From NCBI RefSeq assembly GCF_024679095.1, contig NC_066518.1, positions 5,749,110 through 5,813,109 of the forward strand: a stretch of DNA of 64,000 nt. Reading direction: 5' to 3'. A program made the translations under genes and the position numbers. This document shows, in pieces, positions 52,151 through 64,000 of the stretch. Positions within the stretch are counted from its first letter, which is position 1. The number at the start of each line of letters is the position of its first letter. Origin of the DNA: Eriocheir sinensis (Eukaryota > Arthropoda > Malacostraca > Decapoda > Varunidae). The notes beneath the pieces are model-generated. The model searched no databases and was not told the DNA's origin. It saw nothing but the letters and a program-made list of their open reading frames with translations.

Positions 52151-52250
52151 GTTCAACATTCAACAATAGTAAAAGTAGTAGGATTAATAATCGTAATATT
52201 AAAATAGAATAAAAATCATATCCTTCTGATTTCCGAGGAACATTTGCATA

Positions 52251-52251
<1 letters not shown>

Positions 52252-52321
<70 letters not shown>
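52252..52321. repeat. (GT)n microsatellite
   Basis: About 35 GT units, next to a GC-rich patch (52322-52405). Confidence 0.96.
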
Positions 52322-52322
<1 letters not shown>

Positions 52323-53095
52323 CAGGGCGCCAGGCAGCGTGGCAGGGGGCCGCGGAATGGTACCACCTGCGAGGGCCCCACTAATGACTCCCGCGCCACC
52401 TGGTTTTCACCTTATTTTTGGCAGCACGCACACTAAGTATTGTTAATTATGGTGCTCCACCATCCTCTCTCCGTGGCTTCATGACTGTCGGTAAACAGGC
52501 TTATTAATGTTATCGCCGAGTAATTGCTCTCTCTCCACTTTCTTTGTGTCAACAGGTCTTACTTTTTATCGTGTAGCACCACAGGATTCCACCTTACCTC
52601 TTTCCCTCCTTCCCTCCCCTTCCTTCCTCTTCAGTATAATTTCCTCCATGGATATGAATATTAGTATCCTCCTTCTTCTGGTCTTTACTGCAACTTTTCT
52701 TGTCAATATTCTTCATCTTTCTTGTTCCCTTTCTTTTACTACTACAACAACTAATAATAATAAAAACAATAATAATAATATTACTATAACAATCATTCCT
52801 ACTAAAACTCCTTCTCCCTCCCTTTTTTACTGCCCTCCCCACAGCGACTGTCAAGTAGTAAACTCCTCTATTCCTCAAGCCTCGGCCTTGTTTTACTCGC
52901 AATGCCGCCACTCGTTGGGCTGCTTATAACATTCACCCAATAGTCGAGGCTTTCACTCGCCTCACTCGCTGCCAACACCTGCCTTTACCTTCGCTCTAAT
53001 TGTCCCTTATCGACAGTGCCTCCATTTGTTTCGGGAGTTTAGGCCACATTTTTTTTTCATGTTACCCCGCCCTGTCTTTACCGTGCATTTTTCCC

Positions 53096-53262
<167 letters not shown>

Positions 53263-53911
53263 TAATGTAGTGATAATATTAATAATTCAACATTATCATC
53301 CCTCTGATAAAGAAATATATACTAGGTCATAATCCTCACTATAACAATTTTCATTATTATTTTATTTCCTTTAACAATTCATGACGTGCATACAAAAGTT
53401 TTTCTTTAGTGGAAAAGGCAGCTCAAGGGCATACAAAAACTGCCGCTGTTCCGTTCGTTCCATTAGGTAATCAGTGTCTGTTATGTCTGATTGGCTTCAA
53501 CCTTCCTCACATAGTTACTGAATTTTTACAGCTGTTTTCATTGGAAGCATTCTGTTTAACTGATTGCGGGGTCATCGATATATCTCTGTCTGTGTTTTGT
53601 GTTTAAATCTGAATAACATGTTTTATTGATATTACAAAGCTTTTCCTCGCAACCACCCATAAACCCTGAAGCTTTATTGCTGCCCTGACTGCCACAACAC
53701 TTCAAAGGGTGGACAGGGTTACTTACACCCTGGAGGACGTTCCTGAGCTCAAAGCGCCAGCACTCGTTTCATATACACACATCGCGGTAAATAGTGATTG
53801 CCTACGGAGCAATATTAGACAATATAAGACTACTCGTATACTAATATAAATCAAGCAAAGGAAACTTTAAACCCCTCCCCCCCCCCCAACCCACACACAC
53901 AATTTATTATA

Positions 53912-53915
<4 letters not shown>
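53263..53915. other. Spacer, no gene recognised
   Basis: Mixed DNA with one 65-codon frame (53409-53606) that I do not recognise. It ends in a short poly-C and CA stretch. Confidence 0.45.

Positions 53916-54000
<85 letters not shown>
53916..54000. repeat. (AT)n microsatellite
   Basis: About 42 AT units. Confidence 0.96.
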
Positions 54001-54003
<3 letters not shown>

Positions 54004-54688
54004 CGAAATCCGGATCCAGCCAAATGACTAGCTACGGCGAAGTCATACAACTCCTATCAAAAGAGAATAGAACACTACTAAGACAAAAATAAAGTACACT
54101 GAAGAAAATAATAAACGCCGACCTAGCCATCACTTTTAACAAAACATATATGTCCTTGTGTATGTACTTGTGACGGCTGAGTCACTGAAAGGAGGTAGAA
54201 ATTAATTCCACGTCCGAACGTATGTGTATCTATGACTGATAGAAAGTGAAAGTGACAATTACATTTGTATCTGCTAAACGTATAAAAGAAAAAGAAAAGA
54301 ATCCCGCCCGTCCTGAAAATCCAGAAGCAAATATAAAATTATTTTCACCTTTTTTTTCAGGAAACAAATTTAAAAATGGAAAAAATGCACAGTGCGATGA
54401 GGGGAAGCAAATACCTTAGGAGGCAGTAAAGTGGAGTGGAAGGGAAGTGAATACCGAGGAAGCTCCAGCCTGGCTCTCGCGGCGTGAAAGAACTAAATAC
54501 GGCAGCGGAGAAAATGGCCCGAGCAGCGGCGGACAAAGACCCGACGAGAAACATGGGCAGGGATGTCCCGCCGCCTCCTGCAGGGCTGGGCGAGCAACTT
54601 GAAGCGGGGAGAAATATACACAAACCCTACGGGGAGGAAAGTCCACGCGGGAAGGACAGAACTTGGATCAGAAAGGTATTATGTAGCT

Positions 54689-54690
<2 letters not shown>

Positions 54691-54747
<57 letters not shown>
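54691..54747. repeat. (GT)n microsatellite
   Basis: A pure GT run followed by GAGA/GATA units. Confidence 0.96.
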
Positions 54748-54749
<2 letters not shown>

Positions 54750-55057
54750 ACAGAGAGAGAGAGATAAATGTAGATAAATAGATAGGCAGATAAATAGATT
54801 GATATATAGATCGAAAAAAATCCGTTAAAGCCATACCGGTAAAAAACAATAATAGGGGTAATAATAATCTGTTTTTTTTAAACAAAAGGGAAACACTCCC
54901 GTTGTACTAATACACGAGTTTCCTGCAATACCGCACAGACTGATGCCCTGCTCGCTCCTCCTGTCGCTGATGCCTAAATCAAAACTCTTTCCAGCCACTC
55001 ACCGCACCAGCACTAACACCACCACACGTTCACGCATCACACGTACACGACAAAGGG

Positions 55058-55059
<2 letters not shown>

Positions 55060-55127
<68 letters not shown>
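55060..55127. repeat. (GT)n microsatellite
   Basis: A pure GT run. Confidence 0.96.
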
Positions 55128-56500
55128 ACGAGCGTGTAATCACATTACAAAGGCAAAGGAATATCCATGAGGGAATCCACCAAGCAAGAGGAATAATGAA
55201 CGTTAACGCGGGTGGGCAGCCGCGCCGCTGAAATGCTTGTGGCGTGAATTACAGACAATGAGCGATGGGCCGAAATGTTCAAAGAAAAAGTGATAGCCAG
55301 TATAAGCCTCACCAACAAGACTATTAATTTATTGCAAAAACTAGATAACTCTTGAACTGGTCATTTTTACTAGAAGATTGTAGTACTTAATAAACGTGAT
55401 AATCTACAGTTAGAGATGGAGGCAGGGACGGGCCAAAATTATAATAACCGACTCTGAATTGGTGCAATAAAAATTATTCGCATGCCAAGTGGTAAACCAC
55501 TACTTGGTGCAACACTGGCACCAGGGAGCCAGTGTGGGAGCCAGCGGGCCCGGAGGAACAGCAAAAAAAAGGGTGCCTTAAACGCTTGGACGAGTAATTT
55601 AAAGCTTGGAAAGATAGATAGTAAGACTAAGAAGACCATATTAATAGTTGGGACCTTTGAAATTCATCCTACGACTTTGAGTGGTTCAAAGAAAACACAC
55701 GATTTTGCCATCACTGATCATGTGAATGCTAAAACAAAATTGTAACATGATAAACAAAATATATAACGCATCCAAGTTCAACACAAAGGCGGTGATGCTG
55801 ACATGCTGTCTATCTCAAAGATCAAACTTTTTAGAGGATCGACATGTCTGAGCTGGCTCATTGACTGTTGGCCAGCAGTACAGTTAATAAGACACGGTTC
55901 AAAAAAATTGTGCCTGACTTTTGACAGTGACGTGGATTATTACCGTATCGACGAGGATAAAATTCTAGGGGGATACACCCTATCAGGCGCGTACCACGCC
56001 AATTTAGTGATATGAAAAGAAATCATCTATAAGTGGCTAGAGAGAAGATGGAGGCTTTCTTGCGGTGGCATCGATCGAAGGAGGTAAGTAGTTTCGGGTC
56101 ATTTAAGAAGTTTATTCTCAAGATGGAGTTCATGAGTGCCTTCACCCAAGAGGTAACTTTCTATTTGATGAACAGCATAAAAAGGTTACGGAGGCGGCGA
56201 CACTAGAGCAGGGGACTAGGCATAAGGCTTATCATGGCACAGTCCTCATGCACAAGTTTCCAAGCCCCCAAGAGCTTTCAAACGAGACGGAAAACGAGGA
56301 CTACTGACCATCTGTTTCGATCCAAACCAAAGCGACTCTGACCCACTTAAGTATGTCTGCACTTGAGTGAGGAAAACAAGCCACACGGCAGATTCCTGTT
56401 GTGTTAGACTTTTAGTGTGTGCCAAGCCAAAAATGATTGACAGTCCTCTGGGGTCCTCAACAAGCGTCCTGAGTGAGCCTCTGATCTTGAACAAAGTCAA
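55128..56500. other. Spacer, no gene recognised
   Basis: Open frames at 55482-55745 (87 codons) and 55803-56012 (70 codons) were read and show no known motif. A short ATG-led stretch at 56048-56083 ends in a donor-like GAG/GTAAGTAG but is too small to call. Confidence 0.4.
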
Positions 56501-56501
56501 G

Positions 56502-56547
<46 letters not shown>

Positions 56548-56609
56548 CCTGATAAAACAAAGATGTGAATAGGAGCTTTATCATAACCTATTTTAGCGTT
56601 ATTCTTCTC

Positions 56610-56656
<47 letters not shown>
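56501..56656. repeat. (CA)n and (GT)n pair
   Basis: A CA run (56501-56545) and a GT run (56612-56656), 66 bases apart and inverted relative to each other. Confidence 0.95.
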
Positions 56657-56659
<3 letters not shown>

Positions 56660-57168
56660 ATTGAAATGTATAAATATGAACCAACATGAAAATTAATTTG
56701 AAAGGGAAAAAACGAGTTCGTTCCTTGTCAGGGTTTATATATTTGGGAAATGAAAGTCTGTATGGGAAAAAAAAAATACTCGTGATAAATGACATGACTA
56801 TATGAAAAACAAACAAACATGCATACATCATCCGTGGCGCTCATTGCAACTTTTGTGGAGTTATTGAAATTACTCCACCGCGGATACACGGGAATGAAGC
56901 CGCGCAGTGGTGCTGGCGGGGCGTGGCGGCGCGCAGGGGGCAGGTGTTGGGGGGGGTAGGTGGTGGAGGGGAAAAGGGATGTGGAAGTGTAGCGGTGTAC
57001 GTGGGGGGAGAGGGAAGGGGGGGACTTTTCCAAGGGGCGGGAGATGCTTTGCGTCGGGTGCCAGGAGGGAAGAGGAGGTGTGATTAAGGGGGAAAGAAGG
57101 GAGGGAGGGAGGGGGAGAGGGAGGGAAGAGCGAACGAGAAGAGGGAAATGGAACTGCAGCTTTGAAAT

Positions 57169-57169
57169 G

Positions 57170-57243
<74 letters not shown>
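57169..57243. repeat. (CA)n-(GA)n compound microsatellite
   Basis: A short CA run passes into about 31 GA units. G-rich purine sequence precedes it (about 56880-57140). Confidence 0.96.
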
Positions 57244-57245
<2 letters not shown>

Positions 57246-58689
57246 AGTGGCGTAGAGCAGTGAGTGACGCCGGAGTGATGAATTAATGGAGGAGGGTGTG
57301 GCTCACTTTCCGGGCTGGATGCTCACACGGGCCGCTCTCTTCCCTTTCTCCTTTATGAGCTGCATTATTTTCTTTACGGCGTGCGGGATCTGCCTGGCGA
57401 TGAGGCTGGACGGGCGGACACTCGCGGGAATCTACATGAGGACGCGGGGCATAAACAATCGTGCACACCTTTCATTACTCGCTAAAGATTAATTTAAAAC
57501 TTTGGAGGTGTTTCAGAGGAGAAAATGAGTGGAGGAAAGAGCCCGTGAGAGTGACGAAGCAGTAAAAATGGCCTCTGTCGGAACTTGTAGAAGACACTAA
57601 TGGGCCAACTTTAAACTTGGACCAAATCTGACTTTAAATTGGAAGAAAGTCTTGATTTTCTCAAAATGTCGGTGAGCAGTTCTAAAGGGAAATGGGATTG
57701 GGGCATCAGGGAGAAAAAAGATGGGAGAGAAAGAAGGAAAAGGGATAGGCAGAGAAAGGAAGGACGGATGAGGAAGGTAAAGAAATGGTAGAAAGAATAC
57801 ATGGTCTGGAAGTACAGAGGATGAGAAAAACGAATCGTGAAAAAGAAAGGAAAAAACGATGGGAGAGAGAGGAAAGTGGAAATGAAGGGCATGGAGGGAA
57901 CAGCGTGAAGAGGGCAGCAGGAGGCGGCAGCGAATGGGAGGACAACTGTTCGATCGTTCAACAATGCCACACAAACGGATCATTAAGAGTCGAACCAAAC
58001 AAGTGTCTAGGAGACGTTTTCTTCAATTCAACTCCTTTCAGTAAAACTTCAACTGATATGCACATGTGTAGTCGCAGAGGTAAGAGTAGAATTTTCGTTC
58101 ATTTACTCTTAGTGTACTTCTTTTCTTGGATGGTTCTGCTCGTTTGCTGTAACATATCGTTTTATTGCCAAGTCAGATGTAACGCCAAACGGTTAAAGAA
58201 CTTTAGATCTTATTTCAATATTTTTTTAAATACAATTTTGCTACGTAAAATGAAAGGTAAATATAAAAATAAACTACATTGAGCCCGCCAGCAGATGTCT
58301 TATAGAAAATAGAGCTTTAATTTATTAGCATTCTCAGCCTCACGTGCATCTTTACTGATATCTACAAGGCGACTACGTTTACTTTCAACACAGTCACCTG
58401 GTACTACCTTTCTGTTTCAAAGCGATAATAAATGTTATAAGAGTTAGTGTAAAATTGTTGGTCATAATCTAGTACGTAATATTCGTTAACCAAAGAAGCA
58501 GTCCAGAATGTATGGCATCAGGTTGTAAGCTAATTTAAATTGCGGCATGTTTTAGATATAATCAAGAAACACTTCTCTCACTGTGCGCACATCAGTACCT
58601 ATTTCAAAGCTTCATTGTCTCAATTCCTGGGACTCAATGTTACTCTCAATTTAAGAGCATCTTGGTAGTGCAATAATTTACTAAGACAG
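57244..58689. other. Spacer, no gene recognised
   Basis: An A/G-rich tract at about 57640-57910 gives artefactual Ser/Phe/Pro frames. The rest is AT-rich without recognisable features. Confidence 0.45.
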
Positions 58690-58690
<1 letters not shown>

Positions 58691-58768
<78 letters not shown>

Positions 58769-58826
58769 TGTGAGGATCTTGGTAGTTCAATATTTTACAA
58801 AGATATGTTGTGTCTGTGTTTGTTTA

Positions 58827-58878
<52 letters not shown>
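58691..58878. repeat. Duplicated (GT)n block
   Basis: Two GT runs (58691-58772 and 58829-58878). Each is preceded by a similar phrase: CTTGGTAGTGCAATAATTTA near 58660 and CTTGGTAGTTCAATATTTTA near 58778. The whole unit of about 120 bases looks tandemly duplicated. Confidence 0.9.
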
Positions 58879-58880
<2 letters not shown>

Positions 58881-59333
58881 AGATTTTTCTTCCGCCAATA
58901 ACTTTCTTCGAATGTACTATATACTAGTTTACAGAGGCCATTAAATTGCCCTACGATAGTGTTTCACCTTTCATGAGATAACAAAGTAGCTAACAGATTT
59001 GTATTTCTTCTCAATAAAATGTGAATAAAAAATTATATACCTAACAAAAGAATGGACACGCATAAAGATATCTAGCCAGTTGTATAACTTCAAATATATA
59101 TACATACAAAGACACATTAATCCTCCCGATCCTATGTACTGGAACTTCAAAGTGATGACCCAGCGGATTTAGTCTGGGACGTGAGGTAGGAAGCTTCGGA
59201 GGCTCGAGAGCTGGATGAGGGGTCTTCCGTGCGATTTGTGTTATCCTTCCCAAATAGGTTTCTTTCTTCTTTTCTGAATCCCACTTATATCTCCTCTGTT
59301 AAATGGAATATATCCGTCTACTTATTTTTGTCC

Positions 59334-59334
<1 letters not shown>

Positions 59335-59387
<53 letters not shown>
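59335..59387. repeat. (CA)n microsatellite
   Basis: A pure CA run followed by a few AAAG units. Confidence 0.96.
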
Positions 59388-59389
<2 letters not shown>

Positions 59390-59841
59390 GAAAGAAAGAA
59401 AAAAAATTACATATACGATCAGGCAATCAGCGACATTCCCCACAGAACAACACGCCAACACACGCAAGCACACACGTTCGGTACATGACAGAACAGGCCA
59501 ATCACAACGCAAGTCACCCAAGAACAAACACGAAAGACAAAACATTATAAAAAAACGAACAGTAACACACCCTCGCTGGTAGTTTCGATTTATTCACATT
59601 AAGGAGAATAGAAAAATAAAACGGACCACATGCATAGAACCTGATATAATAAATGGAAGCTACAGCCGACATCCAATTAGCTAGGTTCCGCGGCCGGTTG
59701 GTTAACTTGCTAACTCGCAAATAAAAGCCGCGATCCTCTTTGACGTTATAAGGGATTCATTACGTTACTCAAAGAAGCCGGGAACTTCAGGGGAGGGGGA
59801 AGGCACGCGGCAATCACCGTGAGTGGAGTGAGGCCACCACT

Positions 59842-59930
<89 letters not shown>

Positions 59931-59937
59931 CACAGAC

Positions 59938-59991
<54 letters not shown>
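59842..59991. repeat. (GA)n-(CAGA)n-(GA)n compound microsatellite
   Basis: GA units flank a CAGA block (about 59899-59943). Confidence 0.96.
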
Positions 59992-59994
<3 letters not shown>

Positions 59995-60408
59995 GAAGTG
60001 GAACAGCGGCGTGGCGTTGACAGGAGGCGAAGAGGCGGAGGGCCGGTGAGTGCTTGAGAGGTAGACGAATTAAATTACTGAGGGTGAAGAGGTGGCTTGT
60101 GGCCGAAAGGCTGGGCGTAGGGACAGAGAGGAGGCGGGAGAGGAGGAGTGCAGGGGCAGATGAATGCAACGACGGACAGGGTCATAATATTAAAGCCCAG
60201 AGAAGGTTCAAAATGTCGTGCCCCGCCGTTGAAATGTTGCGTAAGAGGCAAGATGGGGCAGTTTTCATCTGTGAATTAAAGATTATATTGTAAAATAGAA
60301 GTGTAACTACAAAATATAAGATGTGACGCTGTCTGCTGTCCTAAAAGGTTTTGTCCGTAACCCACCACATGCCACGATATTTGATAGTTTTATGTACCCT
60401 AAATTTAT

Positions 60409-61440
<1,032 letters not shown>

Positions 61441-62546
61441 AAGGAACACCAAGATAAATAGGCAAGGTGTACATCAAGCATACTCCAAACATGGCGGCTT
61501 TTTTTTAACTATTCAACGGGCCTTTTTTATTATTTACCGGATTTATTTTATTTACCTATTGTTGACCTTGAGCTTCTTCCTTTACTGTAAAAAATATATA
61601 TTAAAGGAACACCCAGATACTTAGGCAAGGTGTACTTTAAGCAAATACTCCAAACATGGCGGTCTTTTTGTTATCTATTTAACGGGCCCTTTTTATTATT
61701 TACCGGGTTTATTTTATTTACCTATTGTTGCCTTTGAGCTTCTTGGTTTACTGTAAAAAATATATATATTAAGGAACACCCAGATACTTAGGCAAGGTGT
61801 AGGCTACTTCAAGCATAGGCTACTCCAAACGTGGCGGCCTTTTTTATCTATTTAATGGGCCCTTTTTATTATTTACCGGGTTTATTTTATTGGTAATACT
61901 TTCTAAGAAGTCCGCCTCCCCCTTCGCCACTCCAGCCCCCCCCTACCCCCCAAGACAAGCCTGGGGAACTGTGGGGAACCGGGGTTTGGGGGGGAAGCCA
62001 AAATCACTGAAAAATGGGCTTCCAAAATTTCTCTAGAAAAACCCATAAATGAAAGAAAATTCCCTGGTCTCGAAAGTAAGGAAAGTCCAAACTTTATAAC
62101 CTAACAGCCCCCCTCACCCCCCTGCTAACCAAGGGGGGCTGCGGCCCCCTCTGGACCCCCCCACATGTATGATGCGCCGGAAAATCGTGGGTTTTTTCTG
62201 GTGGGGAGCATATTTAAACTACTCCAACCGAACTTTACGACCCCCCTCCTAACCAAGGAGGGCTGCGCCCCCCCTGGACCCCCCCCCCCCACATGTAGGG
62301 AATTTTCCTTAATTTAAGAGTTTTTCTAGGGAAATTTTGGAAGCCAATTTTTCACTGATTTTGGCTTCCCCCCCCCCCCCACCCCAAATCCCGGTTCCCC
62401 ACAGTTCCCCAGGCTTGTCTTGGGGGGTAGGGGGGGGGCTGGAGTGGCGGAGGGGGAGGCGGACTTCTTAGAAAGTATTACCATTTTATTTACCTATTGT
62501 TGCCCTTGAGCTTCTTCCTTTACTGTAAAAAAAATATATATATAAA
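61441..62546 (+). repeat. 165-bp tandem repeat, three copies, third split
   Basis: Copies begin with AAGGAACACC at 61441, 61604 and 61771 (periods 163 and 167). Each contains GGCAAGGTGTA, CTCCAAACATGGCGG, a TTTATTATTTACCGG word, CCTATTGTTG and CTTTACTGTAAAAAATATAT. Copy 3 is interrupted after 61890 by a transposon and resumes at 62484, ending near 62546. The copies differ by only a few percent, so the expansion is fairly recent. Confidence 0.9.
61891..62483. mobile_element. 593-bp MITE / foldback transposon, TSD TTTTAT
   Basis: Ends are TGGTAATACTTTCTAAGAAG and its reverse complement. The inverted repeats are about 175 bases (61891-62065) and 187 bases (62297-62483), nearly identical apart from C-run lengths and a few substitutions. 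TTTTAT lies directly on both sides (61885-61890 and 62484-62489). Removing the element plus one TTTTAT restores the tandem-repeat copy exactly as in copies 1 and 2. The 231-base centre has no open frame but holds a diverged direct repeat (CTAACCAAGGNGGGCTGCG-type, at about 62091-62170 and 62231-62297). It encodes no transposase, so it would be non-autonomous. A 6-bp TSD with TGG...CCA ends does not let me name the superfamily. Confidence 0.9.
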
Positions 62547-63155
62547 TCGAACCTACCTTGTCCGCCTCGTGAGTTACCCGCTCTGCTTCACCACCACTGC
62601 CACCCGCTGCTGCATGGCTTATCACCACTCCTGCGGCACCATGACACTAATAACACTAGTCCGAGGGTGATAACGGTAACAAAACCACGTCATTAATCAA
62701 CTGTAAAACGCGCATTATGGTAACAAACGTAAAACTCGACCGCCTCACCCGCCACTCGAAAACTGCCAACTGAGCATCAATGTCCTACCACTTACATTTA
62801 CTTTTATTTATTTATTATTTTACGGCAGAAATAATATTGGAGGAAATTAGTTTCGTTATTTTATTTCATTTCAACGTAATGGTGACACTTATTATAGTTT
62901 TATTAATGTATTTAGTATCTCGCTTGATAAATATTGTGCTCAACCGTCACTGTCAGACTAGCGCGACCAGATGTACGAAAATTATCATAAAAATACGATA
63001 AGTTAGTGCCTGGTATAATAAACGATTACGTCCATACGATAAAAAATAATTTCTTGACATGAAAACAAATAATCTACAGTAAATTGGTTTTATTAACGCG
63101 CCTCCTACCTTACGAAGTAGTCATGTGTTGCCAAATAGGACTATATCTTTTACTC
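62547..63155. other. Spacer, no gene recognised
   Basis: GC-moderate DNA at 62560-62680, then AT-rich. A 73-codon hydrophobic open frame (62780-62998) is not recognisable and is probably chance. Confidence 0.45.
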
Positions 63156-63326
63156 GTATTGCCAGAAGGCCAGCATTACACCACATGTTAAGTTAAAGTT
63201 ACGGAATCTTTACATAGAACAGAAAATATCACTTGACCATAACATTTCCTGCTCTAACCTATGTAAAGATTCCGTAACTTTAACTTAACATGCGGTGTTA
63301 TCTGCAGGCTGGTCTTCTGGCAATAC
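63156..63326. mobile_element. 171-bp foldback hairpin (small MITE-like)
   Basis: The left arm (63156-63217) and right arm (63259-63326) are reverse complements. Thirty-four bases next to the loop pair perfectly (starting CATGTTAAGTTAAAG on the left), and the outer GTATTGCCAGAAG ends match too. A 6-base insertion in the right arm (CTGCAG region) makes the only notable bulge. The loop is 41 bases. No open frame. I could not identify a target duplication, so this may be a solo foldback element or a hairpin RNA locus. Confidence 0.75.
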
Positions 63327-63850
63327 ATAATGACATATTCGTACCGCAAAATATAGATTTTATAAATCAGTACGACAATTTCGGTTAAAGGTGTACGATA
63401 TAACAGTCACTGGCACGTGGAAACTCTGTGCCAGGCGTGAACTTGATTACCCGCAGCCAGTCTGAGTTTGTGTAGTTAGTGGAAGTGTTACGCGGTTATA
63501 TGGAGAGTAAATGACACTGGGGCAAATACTTATGACTCCAGAGAACATTTAAAACCGAGTGCCGATACTGTGAGTGCTACAAAGCGGCAGAACATTCCTT
63601 TCTTGATATTCTACGAGAAGTAAACAACCCACAGGAGTGATCCAAGGAGACTCCACCGGATTTCTTGAGGGTGTCGTCTGAGGTATGTAGTTATGAACGT
63701 TTATTCCCGTTTGCACATTAATTAATATCCTTTTAGTGTGTGCCTCAGAATATTTCGCTGTAAGTCTTGTTGTGGCCATCTGGGTGTGTCGTGTTTTTCA
63801 GGTACTAGGCTACGAAACAGGAGGCGTTGCATAACCTTATCCCCAAGCTG

Positions 63851-63890
<40 letters not shown>

Positions 63891-64000
63891 GGTTTACGTA
63901 CGTTATATAGTTTCCGAGGATTGCAAGATAGCCTACTCTTTGGTCTTCTAGATTTACCGTGCTTTACCGAATAATATTGATGGCAGAAATTTCTAAGCTC
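63327..64000. other. Spacer, no gene recognised
   Basis: Contains a (CTA)n run (about 63852-63888). A minus-strand 76-codon frame (63549-63779) is not recognisable. Confidence 0.45.

Noticed and set aside
56041..56084. Short ATG-led first exon with GTAAGT donor
   Set aside because: Only 12 codons before the donor and no supporting downstream exon. One good donor is expected by chance.

Overview
The window looks like non-genic nuclear DNA from an arthropod, most probably a decapod crustacean and perhaps a brachyuran crab. That assignment is inference. It rests on the very high density of long di- and trinucleotide microsatellites ((GT)n, (GA)n, (AT)n, (AAT)n), on at least three kinds of tRNA-derived SINE, and on CR1-like and RTE-like non-LTR retrotransposons, together with the absence of any bacterial gene layout. 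I found no intact host protein gene, rRNA gene or functional tRNA gene. Nearly all long open frames are translated microsatellites or sit inside retroelements.

Layout. 1-3.2 kb: a (GT)n/(AT)n compound repeat, then a decayed RTE-like reverse transcriptase interrupted by a tRNA-derived SINE, then a minus-strand retrotransposon linker fragment. 3.2-14.9 kb: AT-rich spacer with microsatellites, a second SINE (about 7.75-8.03 kb), a GC-rich island (8.58-8.87 kb), a duplicated purine tract and a long pyrimidine-rich tract. 14.9-16.25 kb: a decayed array whose units resemble Val/Pro/Lys/Glu codons, split by a well-preserved tRNA-type SINE. 16.3-18.1 kb: a decayed CR1-like LINE on the minus strand with an octamer-repeat 3' end. 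18.1-32 kb: mostly microsatellites and purine or pyrimidine tracts, plus a 21-bp minisatellite. 32.0-33.3 kb: a 20-bp minisatellite of about 66 copies, followed by a (GA)n-(TC)n inverted microsatellite. 34.6-35.1 kb: a degenerate purine-rich tandem array.

37.6-40.9 kb holds the best-preserved element: a minus-strand CR1-like LINE with an ORF1 esterase tail, an apurinic-type endonuclease and a full reverse transcriptase. It is broken only by four one-base losses in homopolymer runs and has (GA)n on both sides. At 41.26-41.59 kb another SINE has (GT)n on both sides. 41.97-42.6 kb is a GC-rich element with subterminal inverted repeats. 46.5-47.95 kb has weak candidate exons on the minus strand. 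48-61 kb is again microsatellite and purine-tract DNA. 61.4-62.55 kb is a three-copy tandem repeat of about 165 bp with a 593-bp inverted-repeat transposon (TSD TTTTAT) inserted in copy 3. 63.16-63.33 kb is a long foldback hairpin.

How the parts relate. The sequence is mainly a record of mobile-element insertion, including several nested insertions that allow relative dating, and of simple-repeat expansion. The candidate novel features are the two inverted-repeat elements, the nested MITE, the coding-like decayed array, and the two retroelements embedded inside dinucleotide microsatellites.
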